Shown here: positions 48,792 through 60,485 of the stretch, in pieces
How positions within the stretch are numbered: position 1 is the stretch's first letter
Layout: each line of letters starts with the position of its first letter
Assembly: GCA_034638255.1 (NCBI GenBank)
Contig: JAWPGT010000007.1
Location: forward strand, 496,001-560,000
DNA length: 64,000 nt
Source: Coprinus comatus
Taxonomy: Eukaryota > Basidiomycota > Agaricomycetes > Agaricales > Agaricaceae
Direction: 5' to 3'
Position numbers and translations under genes: made by a program
Notes under the pieces: generated by a model
Seen by the model: only the letters and a program-made list of their open reading frames with translations
Told to the model about the DNA's origin: nothing
Databases searched by the model: none

Positions 48792-49959
48792 ACGGTACCA
48801 TTTAATTTTTAATCCTTCCCCATCACATACGAAGGGACTCCTTTGTTGTACTATATCTTGCTTGTTTTTTGGGACCATCGCATTACATTGTGTTGTTGTA
48901 CTATACTCTACCATTTTTTTTTGTTACTAACAGAACATTGTTGCAAATTCCAATCTTCCTTTTCTGATCGTTCTCTTTTACCTCTTCACTCTTTCTTAGA
49001 AATCCTCTAGCACGCATTACTGTACTTGTATGACACAATCCCTTCACTAGCAGTCTATACTTCAAGCTGGCAACGACCACACATCGCATTATTAAACAAA
49101 TATCTTGGAATTTCTAGATGAGATAATTCTTCGGAACGTGTGAGAGAGCTACTGGAAGTTGACTTGATTGATGATCTCGTTCCTTGCAACATTTAGTGCA
49201 ATCAAGTGATTGGCTGTCAATGTATGATGATGATGAGAATTAACAATGCATATCTCATCAAAGCACTGGAGTCACTATGGATCACAGATCATAATCCGAG
49301 GATGCGTTTTTTTTTTCTTCTTCTTTTTGATTATCAAATTAATGACCAATGAAAGGCTAAGTCCGATCGACGACAACCATATGGTTGTGAGCACTTTTGA
49401 CTCACTTGATCCGATTGTCAATGTTTCAATCTTAGACTTGTATAATTCTGTTTCAAAAAAGAAACAATTTGCCTAAGCGTCTAAGTAGATTCAGCGCTAA
49501 CACAAACCAAAAACTACGAGAGTATCGGAATGAATAGCTGGCTGAGTATACAAGGACGTCTAGATTCGAAAGTGGTTACGACGAGATAGTATCACTTCAA
49601 CAAAGCTAGAGCATCGTGGAGCTCGGACATTCCTTCTGTCAATTCAGTTGTTCGCCTCTCTCTCTTTCTCTCTCTCTCCTGGTGCACTAAATAATTCTAA
49701 ATCCCAAGAAGTACATATACCTCGTGACTCTAGATTCCGACTATAAGGCTATGTTTGAAACAATTTATTCTTGTTCGTGGACGATACTCTTGTCCGCCCG
49801 CTACAAATGAAGACTGACAATCAATCAAATGTGATTTCTATTGACTATAACAATGTCGTTGTGATTCGTCAGCTCAAAGAGTGGGAAGGCCCAAGAAGGA
49901 GCAAAATGATAGAAGGTCAATTCTTGTTCATCAAGAAGTTACGTGTCATACAACAACCT
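48792..49959. other. Convergent intergenic region, no gene
   Basis: About 1.2 kb between two converging genes. It holds a T-run near 49304-49313 and a CT-rich simple repeat at about 49655-49679. Short frames lack recognisable content. Confidence 0.5.
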
Positions 49960-51359
49960 TTAGACAGTCTTGGTAGATAGCTCAACGGCGGATTTAAATG
50001 CACCTAGAAGGGCAGTAAGTTGTAGCTTTTCGTTACCGCCCGTAGATAAACGGTGCCTGGAGTAAAGTACAAGCATCGTTAGTTCTGGTATATGTTACGA
50101 ATAAAACAAGAAAAACGTACTCAGTGGAGGCAAGATGATCAAGTAGGTAAACCCTCGCGTGTGGTTGAAGGTCCAGACTGTCCAGATAATCGTAGGCACC
50201 CGTCAGAAGATCTTGTAGTGCCAATCCACGCTCCGTTTTCATCTTGGAAACCACTAAAAGATCAAAGATCAATTACGATGTTAACGCGACATATCATAAT
50301 GGGGAGGAGTACTTTGGTATGACGCGGTAAACTCGTCTGTAAGCATTGAATTCACGATAGCCTCAATATCAGAAGGATGGGGATTGCCTGTGCAGGTATA
50401 GACCTCGGTTTCCCCGATGATGTCGTATGCAGCATGACAGGCTTGTAAGACGTTGAGAGCACGACGCATGTCTCCTTTAGATAACTTAAGAAGGGCGGCC
50501 TTTCCATCCGCAGTCAGTGGAACACTGCGATAGCATGTTTAGTAGGATTCACCAATGTTGTACGATACACACTTACTTCTCTGCTGTCACAACAGTATTG
50601 ATGCGCTTCTCGACCTCTGGTATTGGTAACGGTGAGAATCTAAATCGTGTGCATCGGCTCTGAATAGCAGGGGTGATCTTGTTGACATAGTTGCAAATGA
50701 TGCAGAAACGAACATTCTTGGTATATTGCTCAATCACACGCCGAAGTGCTGCTTGAGCAGCTTGTGTCATCATGTCCGCTTCGTCGAGAATGATGAGCTT
50801 GAAACCTTTGGAGAAGAGGGTTTTTGTTTCTGCGAATTGTTTGATTTGTTCGCGGACGACATCTATACCACGATCATCCGAGGCGTTAAGCTACGAACGA
50901 CACATCAGATCTGAGGTATACAAAAAGGATATCGAAACCTGCCTCAAGTATCTGTTTCTTAAAATCTGAGCCATATATTCGTCTCGCTACGGCCAAGATT
51001 GTTGATGTCTTCCCGGTTCCAGGCGGTCCGTAGAATAATAGATGAGGAAGGCGACCCTTCTCGATAAACCTCTCAACTGTGCAGCATTCCGTTAATTGAA
51101 CTATATTGAACCGGATTAGTTGCAGTCTTACTTGTGCTAGTGATGTCTTTGTGTGATACGACATCATCTAAAGTGACTGGTCTGTACTTCTCAACCCTAT
51201 ATGGGTCAGTCTCAGGCGTACATATCGCGGTTCAAGTGCGCCTACCAAGGTAACAGGTCGCTATCTACGACGGTAACGGCCTTTCCCTTACCCTTAGCAA
51301 AGATAGGGGCAGGTAGAGTATCTGTGTCCGACATACGATTATCCTCGTCAGAATCCATT
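49960..51359 (-). CDS. RFC3: Replication factor C small subunit 3 (yeast Rfc3, human RFC5)
   Basis: AAA+ subunit of the clamp loader that puts PCNA on DNA. The start at 51359 gives [13 protein letters not shown]. Core motifs: [18 protein letters not shown], Walker [38 protein letters not shown], Walker [13 protein letters not shown], sensor 1 [12 protein letters not shown], the SRC arginine finger [11 protein letters not shown], and sensor 2 [14 protein letters not shown]. The order and the [14 protein letters not shown] block fit Rfc3/RFC5 rather than Rfc2 or Rfc4. The C-terminal oligomerisation collar ends [11 protein letters not shown]. Head-to-head with the ubiquitin-eS31 gene. Confidence 0.93.
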
Positions 51360-51597
51360 TCAGCAAGTTTAAATGAGGAGCAGGCGCGTCCCCACTACGC
51401 GTGACGACACACATGAAGAGACGCGCGTCTTATATAATCGATCAATTCATCAAACCTTACATGTGGGTACGCACGGACCATACACAGATGACAAAGCAGG
51501 AAATTATAAACGCCAACCTGATTTGTTGCAGGTTAGCTTTTGCTTTTGTTAAAGACTCCACCGTTCATCTCGTTGGATAGACGAAAGCGTCCGCAAA
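51360..51597. promoter_or_regulatory. Bidirectional promoter between RFC3 and ubiquitin-eS31
   Basis: Only 238 bp separate the two start codons. A TATATAA box lies at 51431-51437. No other gene fits here, so both promoters must sit in this interval. Confidence 0.6.
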
Positions 51598-52291
<694 letters not shown>

Positions 52292-52445
52292 ATATCTGCA
52301 TAAATATAATCTACCTGTGGTGCTGTCAGTGTCATCGTGGTAAACCATAAATGCTTCTTTTCTTTACTGAGTACTTTTGTTCACACAATTGGTATGCTAT
52401 CCCACGGAGGAAGTGAGATGTACCTCTAAACTTGAGTTCACATTC

Positions 52446-53910
52446 ATGGCTGAGTCGAATGTGAGTTTGATTCGTTTACAATGTTTGAATGACACTGTAA
52501 TTATCCTAGATTTCATACAAATTGTCCCATGACGAACAAGAGTATAATGTTGGTAAAGCATTTAATAGAACTCGGAACTACTCTTACGCCGCATCCAGCG
52601 TTTAGGTGTGCAGCATGGGCTATGGAACCTCCTTATTGGGGGTTTATATCCATCGGAACAGACTGGTATTGTAAAACAGCTCATGACAGCTTCAAGTCAC
52701 CCCGTCATACTTGATGTTGGTTGTGGATCCGGAAAATGGTGAATTTCTCCCAGTCCACGGATTGGGTACACATTTACGCTTGTGATATAGGGCCGTTGAA
52801 ATGGCCAAGCAATTTCCTCAGGCTCAGGTAGTCGGTGTTGATATTACGCCTACGCCTCCAGGGTTTAGGTCCGTTGTTTATCTTGTACTGATGTCATTCA
52901 TCTTAAAGCCACAAAAAGATCATCATCGCCTGAAAATTTTCGGTATGGAAGCCGTGAATCTGAACCAGTTGCTTTCATCTTGGATAATTTGAAATCTTCA
53001 TGACGTTCTTCAAAGATTCATTCAACATAACCTTATCAATAGATTGCCTCCGGAGTTTCTTGCAAAGTGTGACATCATCCATTGCCGTTGTGTTTGTCAA
53101 CATGTGGGTTCCGGCTTAGTCAACGCCACCGAAACTAAAGACTAATTTGTTCTATTTTTTGCTACCTGTTACTATTACTGTCTTATTAACGCTAGGTGCC
53201 GAACCCACAAGGACTTGTCATCAGTATAGCTCAATGCTTGAAGCCGAGTACGTTCAATCTTCCTTTTAAATTTAACTTGTACTTTGAACTAGTGGCACTG
53301 ACACAAAGTGTAACGACTTCTATTCATAATTATTCAACGACTAGATGGTCTAGCGCTTTTATCGGACGGTGAATGGATCGGGTTCGACGAGGATCGGAAG
53401 CCACTAGAACCATTCATTTATAATGAATCAATCAGTATTGAAGAAAATATTATTAACACTCGTAAATTCTCTTCTTATGCTGGCTGGCTTAATCTTTTTG
53501 GAAAAATAACTAGAAGTGCTCAATATCAGTTACCAAATGTACTTCTCAAGAATGCTGGAGTTTTTGAGGATGTGAAGTTTAGAGAATGTTGGGCTCCAAT
53601 AGGATGGGCTGGCAAGGGTGTTGTTAACGGTGAAGGTGTTGGAAGAATTATGGAAACTAATATGAAGGTTTGTTGTTACAATTACAATTATTCGTTTGTC
53701 ATTTATTGCGCATATCGAAGGCTAACTTCGAATGAATGCTAGGAATTTTTCCAAACGACATCGAAAGTGGTCCTTGATCAAGGAGTCCCAGAGCTTGTGT
53801 TTAATGCATGGAAGGAAAGAGCTATGGAAGAATTGAAAGAGAGAAGATATAATGTCTGGTATTACACCGTGGCGAAGAAATCTGAAAAGGTTTTTTCGGC
53901 GAAATTGTGA
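52446..53910 (+). CDS. SAM-dependent methyltransferase, class I
   Basis: Substrate unknown. The start at 52446 gives MAESN, then ISYKLSHDEQEYN after an intron. A further intron with a GTTGGT donor and ATCCAG acceptor (about 52541-52590) leads to RLGVQHGLWNLLIGGLYPSE, the helix before motif I in this family. Motif I is VILDVGCGSGKW, motif II AQVVGVDITPTPP. Later parts are CDIIHCRCVCQHV, GLVISIAQCLKPG and LLSDGEWIGFDEDRKPLEPF. The C-terminus reads NVWYYTVAKKSEKVFSAKL. It resembles the fungal secondary-metabolism methyltransferases, but no pathway genes are near it. Confidence 0.8.
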
Positions 53911-54144
53911 AATGGACAATCAAGATAAAAGAATGTCTATTATGTAGTATACCAAGTTATGTACAGATAAAAAAAAATCTATGTGAATCTATGGGCCGAG
54001 CCGATGTCTATATCCAGGAGAAAATGAAAAGAAAAGGAGATCTATGTACAAATAACAGTAGTATAGTGATAGCATAAGTGTAAGGCTCGCGATCTAGGGT
54101 GCATCTAAGGTATATCATGATCGTAGCAAAAAAAGCAACGAGAA

Positions 54145-55730
54145 TTAGGAGGATGTTACCATAATTTCTCTAGTAAGGCGGAAAAGTTCTACATTGGTGG
54201 AATCCCAAAGAATGTTATACACTGATGCTCCACTAATTTCTTTTAGATGAGGGAATATAGTAATGAGGTGTTTGGCCAGGTTAGTGGCGTCCAGTGCTGA
54301 GCTCTTGCCTAGCGTGAGTGAACGTAGGACGGAAAGGTGACGCGTGTCGGGTTGTGGTAAAGGAATAGAAGCATCCATCATATAAGCAGACGGAAGAACA
54401 AGTGATTCAAGGTTTTGAAAATTTGTAAAGCTTCGAAGCGTATTTTCCTTCAAGGAAAACATGACCCCATAATATTCGGAACCGGATGTTCCACCCAGAT
54501 TGAGATGCTTGAGTTTAGGACATCCTTCCACCAGATCAGCTATATCTGATTCTTCGCAGGTGGGTGGGATGGTCATTTCTAACTGCAACCGTTGCAGTAC
54601 ATGTAATTTACCGAAAGACTTGAACGAGAGAAGTGTAGGTGTAGGTGTCATCGGAGATTGGTCAACTGTATCTGTAGTGGTATCGAGGGTCTGCGGTTCA
54701 TCTTGTTGCGGGAGTTCCACATGGTGTTCTAGCACCAGTTCTTCAAGAGATGTTGAACCCAAGGAAGAGATGGATGCGATCACGTCATTCCACTTCACGT
54801 CATCATGGGTGTTGTCCATTGCTTCAAGCCACAAGTATGAAATTTGATTGGTCGGAAGACGGGACAAAAGGGGTTGGAAGATGCTGCCATTGCCACGTAA
54901 CTGGAGATTAAGAATGGATGGGAAGAGGGGTGAGTCTAAATCCAGATCAAGATCCTCTGTATTGAATTTGTCTAGATGGATAATAAGTTCAGAGACGTTG
55001 GGAAGGCGAGCAATTATGGAGAAAGAAGATGGGGTTAGGGAACCACCGACTCGGAGGGACAACTTGTGGATTTTCCGCATGTGAGGGATAAGTTCTTCAA
55101 ATTCTTCAGAAAGAACACCGCGGATATGAAGTTCACGTAGATCGTCTGCCATAATTAGAGCTTGTTTCATTACAGAATAGAAATCGGTGGTGTGTTGTCC
55201 AAGGTGTACTCGGTTAAAATCGACGTCCAGATATCGCAGGTTTGTGCTCAGCAGAAACGCGCTATGGTGTTGGGTCCATAGCTTGCAAGATATTTTGGAG
55301 TACTGAAGAAAAGGGAGTAATAGTTGTGAAGGATTAGATGCAGCGTCAAAGAAAATGGAAAATTTGTCTGCGTCGAAGATCGCGAATTCTGAGTGAACGA
55401 TATTGCGAACTTTGGAACTATAAAATCGAAGGGTTTGAATCTCTTTCTCAAGAAGTACAGAAATTCTGGTCTGGATGGTGCGTTCAGCTAAATAAGCAAC
55501 AGAGCGCCGGTGAGAAGAAGCCCTCGTACATATGTTTTTCCTGACTTGGTCAGGTTTGGTATCAGGGATAAGAGCGGTTGTAGTGAGGGCAAACGTTCCC
55601 AAACCACGTCTAATGCCGGGTCCTTCCAGCCCTTACATACTCTAGCAAGACACGTTAGATCATGCTTGCTCTCTGCTGCATGGGCGAATATGATTCTCAA
55701 AATCTCGTCAATACAGAGTGACTGGTGCAT
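54145..55730 (-). CDS. F-box/LRR-type protein
   Basis: Probable SCF adaptor. Two exons (55530-55730 and 54145-55470) join in frame across a 59-bp intron to give 508 residues. The N-terminus is an F-box of the short agaricomycete type: CIDEILRIIFAHAAESKHD, LARVCKGWKDPALDVVWERL. The rest is a leucine-rich solenoid (NLRYLDVDFNRVHLG, DDLRELHIRGVLSEEFEELI, KHLNLGGTSGSEYYG, FQNLESLVLPSAYM). The downstream frame overlaps the first, so the gene can be misread as two. No named orthologue. Confidence 0.82.
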
Positions 55731-56131
55731 TTCCCGATGTAAAATTTCTGGCTAAAGTTTAGCCTATCATATTTTTACAGATTGTAACTGGGAGCTTGAC
55801 TTACATGGGAGGGTATGGACTAGTTGACTAGTCGACTCTGGAGGCGGATAAGCAAGAGTGAGGTATTAAGCTGTGCAATTTTTTATAAAACTAAACGTTG
55901 ATTGGTTGATGGCGCTGTTCCATGTACGGAACGACTAAGGAAACTTCCGTTACAATTTACCTACACATACCACCATGTTTTATGAGGAAAATCGCGTGCA
56001 AATAGATTCAGAATAATATACATACGCTGAGCAGATATGGAATATATATTATAAATTGTTGTATTGTCCACATCCTGATAAGATAACGCATTCCTCAACA
56101 ACGGTCGTAACCCATGTTGCGGTCTACTTAC
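55731..56131. other. Intergenic, no gene
   Basis: About 400 bp between the start of the F-box gene and the stop of PET117, both on the minus strand. It should hold the F-box gene promoter. No exon, RNA or repeat is visible. Confidence 0.4.
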
Positions 56132-56425
56132 TTATAGGCCCTCGGACGTCTGTACCGCTTGTACCTTTTCGTATAATTCTCGCTTTCGTCGCGATTCCTC
56201 AAGTTCGGATTGCCTTTGGAGCATCTTCTCTTTTCTCCTTGCATCGTCTCTTACGACACCCTGGTACATTGTCTATATTACACATTCAATGGGTGTGTAT
56301 TTGGTTCAGTGGCTGGCCAGACAGACCTTATGCTCTTGCTCTTGTTGAAAATGGACGGCCCAGATGGTGAAAGATGAGAGGAGGACAGCTCCTATGAGAG
56401 TTGCCCTTGCACGACCTTCTTTCAT
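56132..56425 (-). CDS. PET117: Cytochrome c oxidase assembly factor Pet117
   Basis: Small mitochondrial inner-membrane factor needed to assemble complex IV. Two exons (56327-56425 and 56132-56272) give 79 residues. Exon 1 encodes MKEGRARATLIGAVLLSS, FTIWAVHFQQEQEHK: a membrane span followed by a charged stretch. Exon 2 gives TMYQGVVRDDARRKEKMLQ and ELEESRRKRELYEKVQ, the charged helix typical of Pet117. The length, single N-terminal span and the YQGVVRDDARR block match the family. The gene is easily missed because each exon is short. Confidence 0.88.
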
Positions 56426-56617
56426 TATGCCTTGGAATAGTACTGTGTTGGGATGCGTGCGACGGACGAACATGCGCACAGACCACGCACGAAATCGGAA
56501 GCGCCTAGACTACACTACAACATACACAAATACACACCTCTACCTCGCTGCTCGCTGTTCCCTCGCTGTACGATTCTGGATTTTGTTGTATCATAGAGTT
56601 TTATTCGCCATATAGCG

Positions 56618-59104
56618 ATGCCGACAATCCAGGTGCGTGGTCAGCGTTCTCCAACGATTCATCAGCTAAAAGAACGTCGCAGGAATTTGAAACCGCCCTT
56701 AATGAGATTGTTCAAGCAAAAAGACTCTCACAATCGAAAATGCTCAAATTGACTGAGATTACGATGCATCTCATGGAGGTATGTATTCCTGGAAATGATT
56801 TTGACTCTTATAGTGATGATATACTTTTTCTCAGCAAGATACTCAACTAGTGTCAACTCTCTATAGGACCCACAAATCATTGCCCTCCACTTGCAAAATC
56901 TCTAGTCTCTATGTATTTGATGCGCTAGCTAGGGCAGCTAGACAACACGTTGTCAAGCATAATATCTCAGAACGACAGGCTATTGGAAATTGTGCTACAT
57001 TCCTCTCAAAGGTTGCGGGGGTTCTTGAGGGCTTGTTTCAAGACATGCTTGTGACTGGACTGCCGGAAGCAAAGGTTCGTTTTACTGGATTACTCCTCAC
57101 TAACTGTAGCACGTGTCGTCCAATGAAGCCAAAGTCGTGACTAGTCCATGTGCTGCCGGTTCCATTGATCATGAATCAGTTGCTCAGGAATCAACCAAGG
57201 GCATGGAATGCCTCTATCCCACCTCTAGATCATTGCTGGGGCTTGTAGTCACTAGCACTTGTCACGGAACGCATTGCATACCTATCTCTGCATACAGTAA
57301 GATAGTCACCAGTCCTGACGTTCGATTTACAGGAAAAGACGAAAAGAATTTATGATATTTGGGTAAAAGGAAGCACCTTCCCCCCTGCCATTCTCAGTCG
57401 CTTGTTGGATATACTGTCGGGAAAAGATAAAGGTGCATATCATGACTTTTTGTGCGCTAAGTACTCTCCTATCTATACAATTGTTTTTTCTCGTATCTCC
57501 GAGCACAATGATGAGCATCATGCTAAAACTCAGTCTGGTTTGTTTAACATCAGTGTCAGATGTGAATACAAATGCTCTGGTGGTATCATCCGATCCACGG
57601 TTACCTCCACCAACGCCAACTGCGGTCACAACACCTAGTCCCGCCACACCAGGTGACCCACAGTCTACCTTGCTTGCGCTACTAACTCAGGCTGCAAGTC
57701 AAAAAGTACCGTAAGTTTGTTTTATGTTGCATTTGGGTGGCTCATTTCACTAATTATCTTGCTAGGCAAACAAACGTAAACACACCCTCCCCAGCGCTTG
57801 ATTCCGCACAACTTGCTGTGTTGCAATATTTGCAATTGGCATCTACCAATAATGCGGCAATACCTCAGATACCTCCTGCTGGACCGAATCATGCCTTAAT
57901 TCCAGATACCCATGTATCTCAAACTGTTGCAGACCCGCGGATATACACCTCTCGTGATAAATCTATCTTTCCAAGACATGCAGAAAGGCATGATAATTAT
58001 CGTAGTCCTCCTCAGAACGATCGTTACCATGACAGAGACCATGATTCTCGAGACCATTTTCGCAATGACCCTAAGGGCAACCCACGTCGACGAGGTAGAT
58101 GGAATCGTTGGGATGATCAAGGCCGTGACCGTGACCGTTATCGGGAACGTCGTCGTGAAAGAGACCAGAGCCCGTCATCTTTAAAAGTTCCCAGTCGTTC
58201 TCGTAGTCCAAGTAATCGTAACCGCCGAAGGGATTTCCTACCTCATAGCCCTCTTCAACGAAACTCACAGCTTCCTTCGACCGGTTTCAATGGTGGCAAT
58301 TCCCCGAAGCAGCTTTCTGTCATAGGGAGTAGCGGTGTCACTGTTGGAAGGGATGAATTTGGTCGAGACTTGAGACCGGATTCTCCTCCCTCCGTACCAC
58401 CCCTAACACCGGCCTCCGTTATTACACCAACAAGCAATGATGTTACCAATTTACTGTCTTCCATATTGTCACAGGAGGCAAAAGAAGTGACCTCGTCTAC
58501 CTCTACAAGTAATGACCCGATGTCTATACCATCATCGATAGCTGTCAATACATCTGCAAAGGACCATGTTTCTTCTGATACAACCGTACAATCAGAGTCC
58601 AATGAATCGCAGAATGGACTGGACAGTTTCGATTTTACTACCTTTAATCCAACCTTACCAGAATCGTGGGAAGCTCTAGGGAAAATGTGGCAGGTCACAA
58701 ACGGATATTTGCCCTCTATGGAGGAGCTAATGCAGTTTGTGATGATGGGAACTATGAGCCAAGCGATGACTTCTGGGGCCTGGGAACAACAGGATGTCGG
58801 AGATTTTCAGTGGGTGAATGGGAGGGAGGAAGGAGGACGAGAAACCGCCCACTCAAGTGATAATTACTACGGTAATGGCCAAAATGGGAAAGGGAAACAG
58901 GGATGGAATAATAAATTCCACGGCTCAAATGAACAGGAGAGCGAGGCTATTGTACTAGGTGGTGCAACGGAAGATGATACTGGGTATGGAGATGAAAATA
59001 ATCATAATCCGCAACAGGATTCTCCGAATGATAACCGGTCCGGAGGGAAAATGCAAAGAGTGGGAGATAAATGGGTGTTTGTTCGTAATGATGACAATGT
59101 GTAG
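56618..59104 (+). CDS. CID-domain RNA polymerase II factor (Seb1/Nrd1/SCAF-like)
   Basis: CTD-interacting domain protein acting in transcription termination or 3' processing. The start at 56618 (MPTIQ, a 15-nt first exon) joins across a 50-bp intron to EFETALNEIVQAKRLSQSK. The CID continues MLKLTEITMHLMEQDTQLVS, LYRTHKSLPSTCKISSLYVF, DALARAARQHVV and ends KRIYDIWVKGSTFPPAIL. The middle is Arg/Ser/Asp-rich (RDRDRYRERRRERDQSP, RSRSPSNRNRRRDF), then VGRDEFGRDLRPDSP. The C-terminus is acidic and Gly-rich, ending GDKWVFVRNDDNV. I see no RRM, unlike Nrd1 and Seb1. The gene is divergent from PET117 (192 bp). Confidence 0.85.
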
Positions 59105-59143
59105 CTTGAGGTCCATTTAAACTTGTTTTGTATTTCTTTCCAA

Positions 59144-60322
59144 TCATACGGTACTCGCATTATCTTCCATAGTTGTTAATTCATATGCTTGTCTCGTTTG
59201 TCGAGAGTTGTTATGTTCTCTAGGTTCCGTTGTACCTGAAGTGCTAAATGATGTGTGATGGAAGGGGCTTGGCCAAAATAGAAGGTAACATAGACTAGCT
59301 GAAATAATTCCGATAACGGCACCAATGAGTACATCCTCTTTGTGATGTCGCTGGATAAAATCTGTCAGTTGTGGTCACAAGATAGCAAAAATGGCAACAC
59401 TAACATAATCTTCAACGCGCGTTACTGCAACATGGATCGCCCAAAACAAAGGTATAAGGGTTAAGGTCAAGGCAAACATGCGACTTGAAAATAGGTGCGA
59501 TTTCTGCACGGAAGGACAGAAGACTGCGGTTTGACCAGCCAACCAGAGCGTTATGAAAACCATTCCTGCGAAAGCGGTCGATGAATGACCGGAAGGAAAT
59601 GATTTCCTTCCTTCAATTATAGCAAGTTTCTTCCTTTTTATAATGAGATGAGGCTTTATTGTCAAGATTGGAATCTCTTACCCAGTACATATCTTTGCTA
59701 CATTGTCCCATTTACACCTAGAGAGAAAGTCGGGACGCAGTCTTCCTGGAAAAGCTGTAGTCTCCTATCAAATATGAGATAAGTTACCTACCTACTGTGT
59801 ATTTTAGGTATTCTGTGATCAGACGAGCAAGACCTCTAATTTAGTAGTATGAGTTGCAATCTCATTGGACAGGTATCCAATAAACGTACCGGCCAGCAAC
59901 AAGTGCGAGTATACCATGATGTATATCAATCAGAGATCGCTTTTTAAGACCTACAACAATCAATAGAATAATTGGGATGTAAAGTGCAACCCCAAAATTC
60001 AACGCAGAACCAATCCTAATAGGAGCTGTCAGCTGAAAATATGATATTTTTTCCGGTAATACGAACTGATTATGTTTATGTGTATGGGATATTGATTTAT
60101 CCTTAGGAGAGAAATCCCTTTCAAATACAGGCCAAAACGATACGAGATACGAGCACAGCCAAAGGAATAATACAATAAGCCTGTAATGATTGCCAAGTGC
60201 TTGAGTGCCCAGCTGTACTTGAATGACATCATAAGACCATACCAATCAAGTCCATAGGTCCAATGGAGCCAGTCAAGGGATTCTTGACCAAAACGACGCT
60301 TAATTGCAGCGGTGACAGCCAT
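59144..60322 (-). CDS. PAP2-family lipid phosphate phosphatase (Dpp1/Lpp1 type)
   Basis: Integral membrane enzyme that dephosphorylates diacylglycerol pyrophosphate, phosphatidate or similar lipids. The start at 60322 gives MAVTAAIKRRFGQESLDWL. Spans include LIVLFLWLCSYLVSFWPVF and SALNFGVALYIPIILLIVV. The three phosphatase motifs are KYTVGRLRPDF, KSFPSGHSSTAFAG, and TRVEDYRHHKED, the last split by an intron. The C-terminus is hydrophilic and ends MEDNASTV. Stop is 39 bp from that of the CID gene. The substrate among PAP2 lipids cannot be told. Confidence 0.9.
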
Positions 60323-60485
60323 GAGTAAGTGAGCTAGAAGTAATTAGTAATTTCGCTGAGTAAGGACGCGTGTTGTCACGTAGCCCGTGTGTGTGTGACT
60401 CACAGCGCGACGAAGCTTAATGTAGGACGACTTTCGTTTATATACCTACTCATTTTTCCCTTCATCCCCCTACTCACGCCATATC

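Noticed and set aside
55471..55602. Frameshift or two overlapping genes in the F-box/LRR locus
   Set aside because: A 59-bp intron at 55471-55529 with GTACGA donor and CCAG acceptor joins both frames exactly.
58255..58698. 147-codon minus-strand frame inside the CID gene
   Set aside because: Shadow of a biased coding region; no splice structure or homology.
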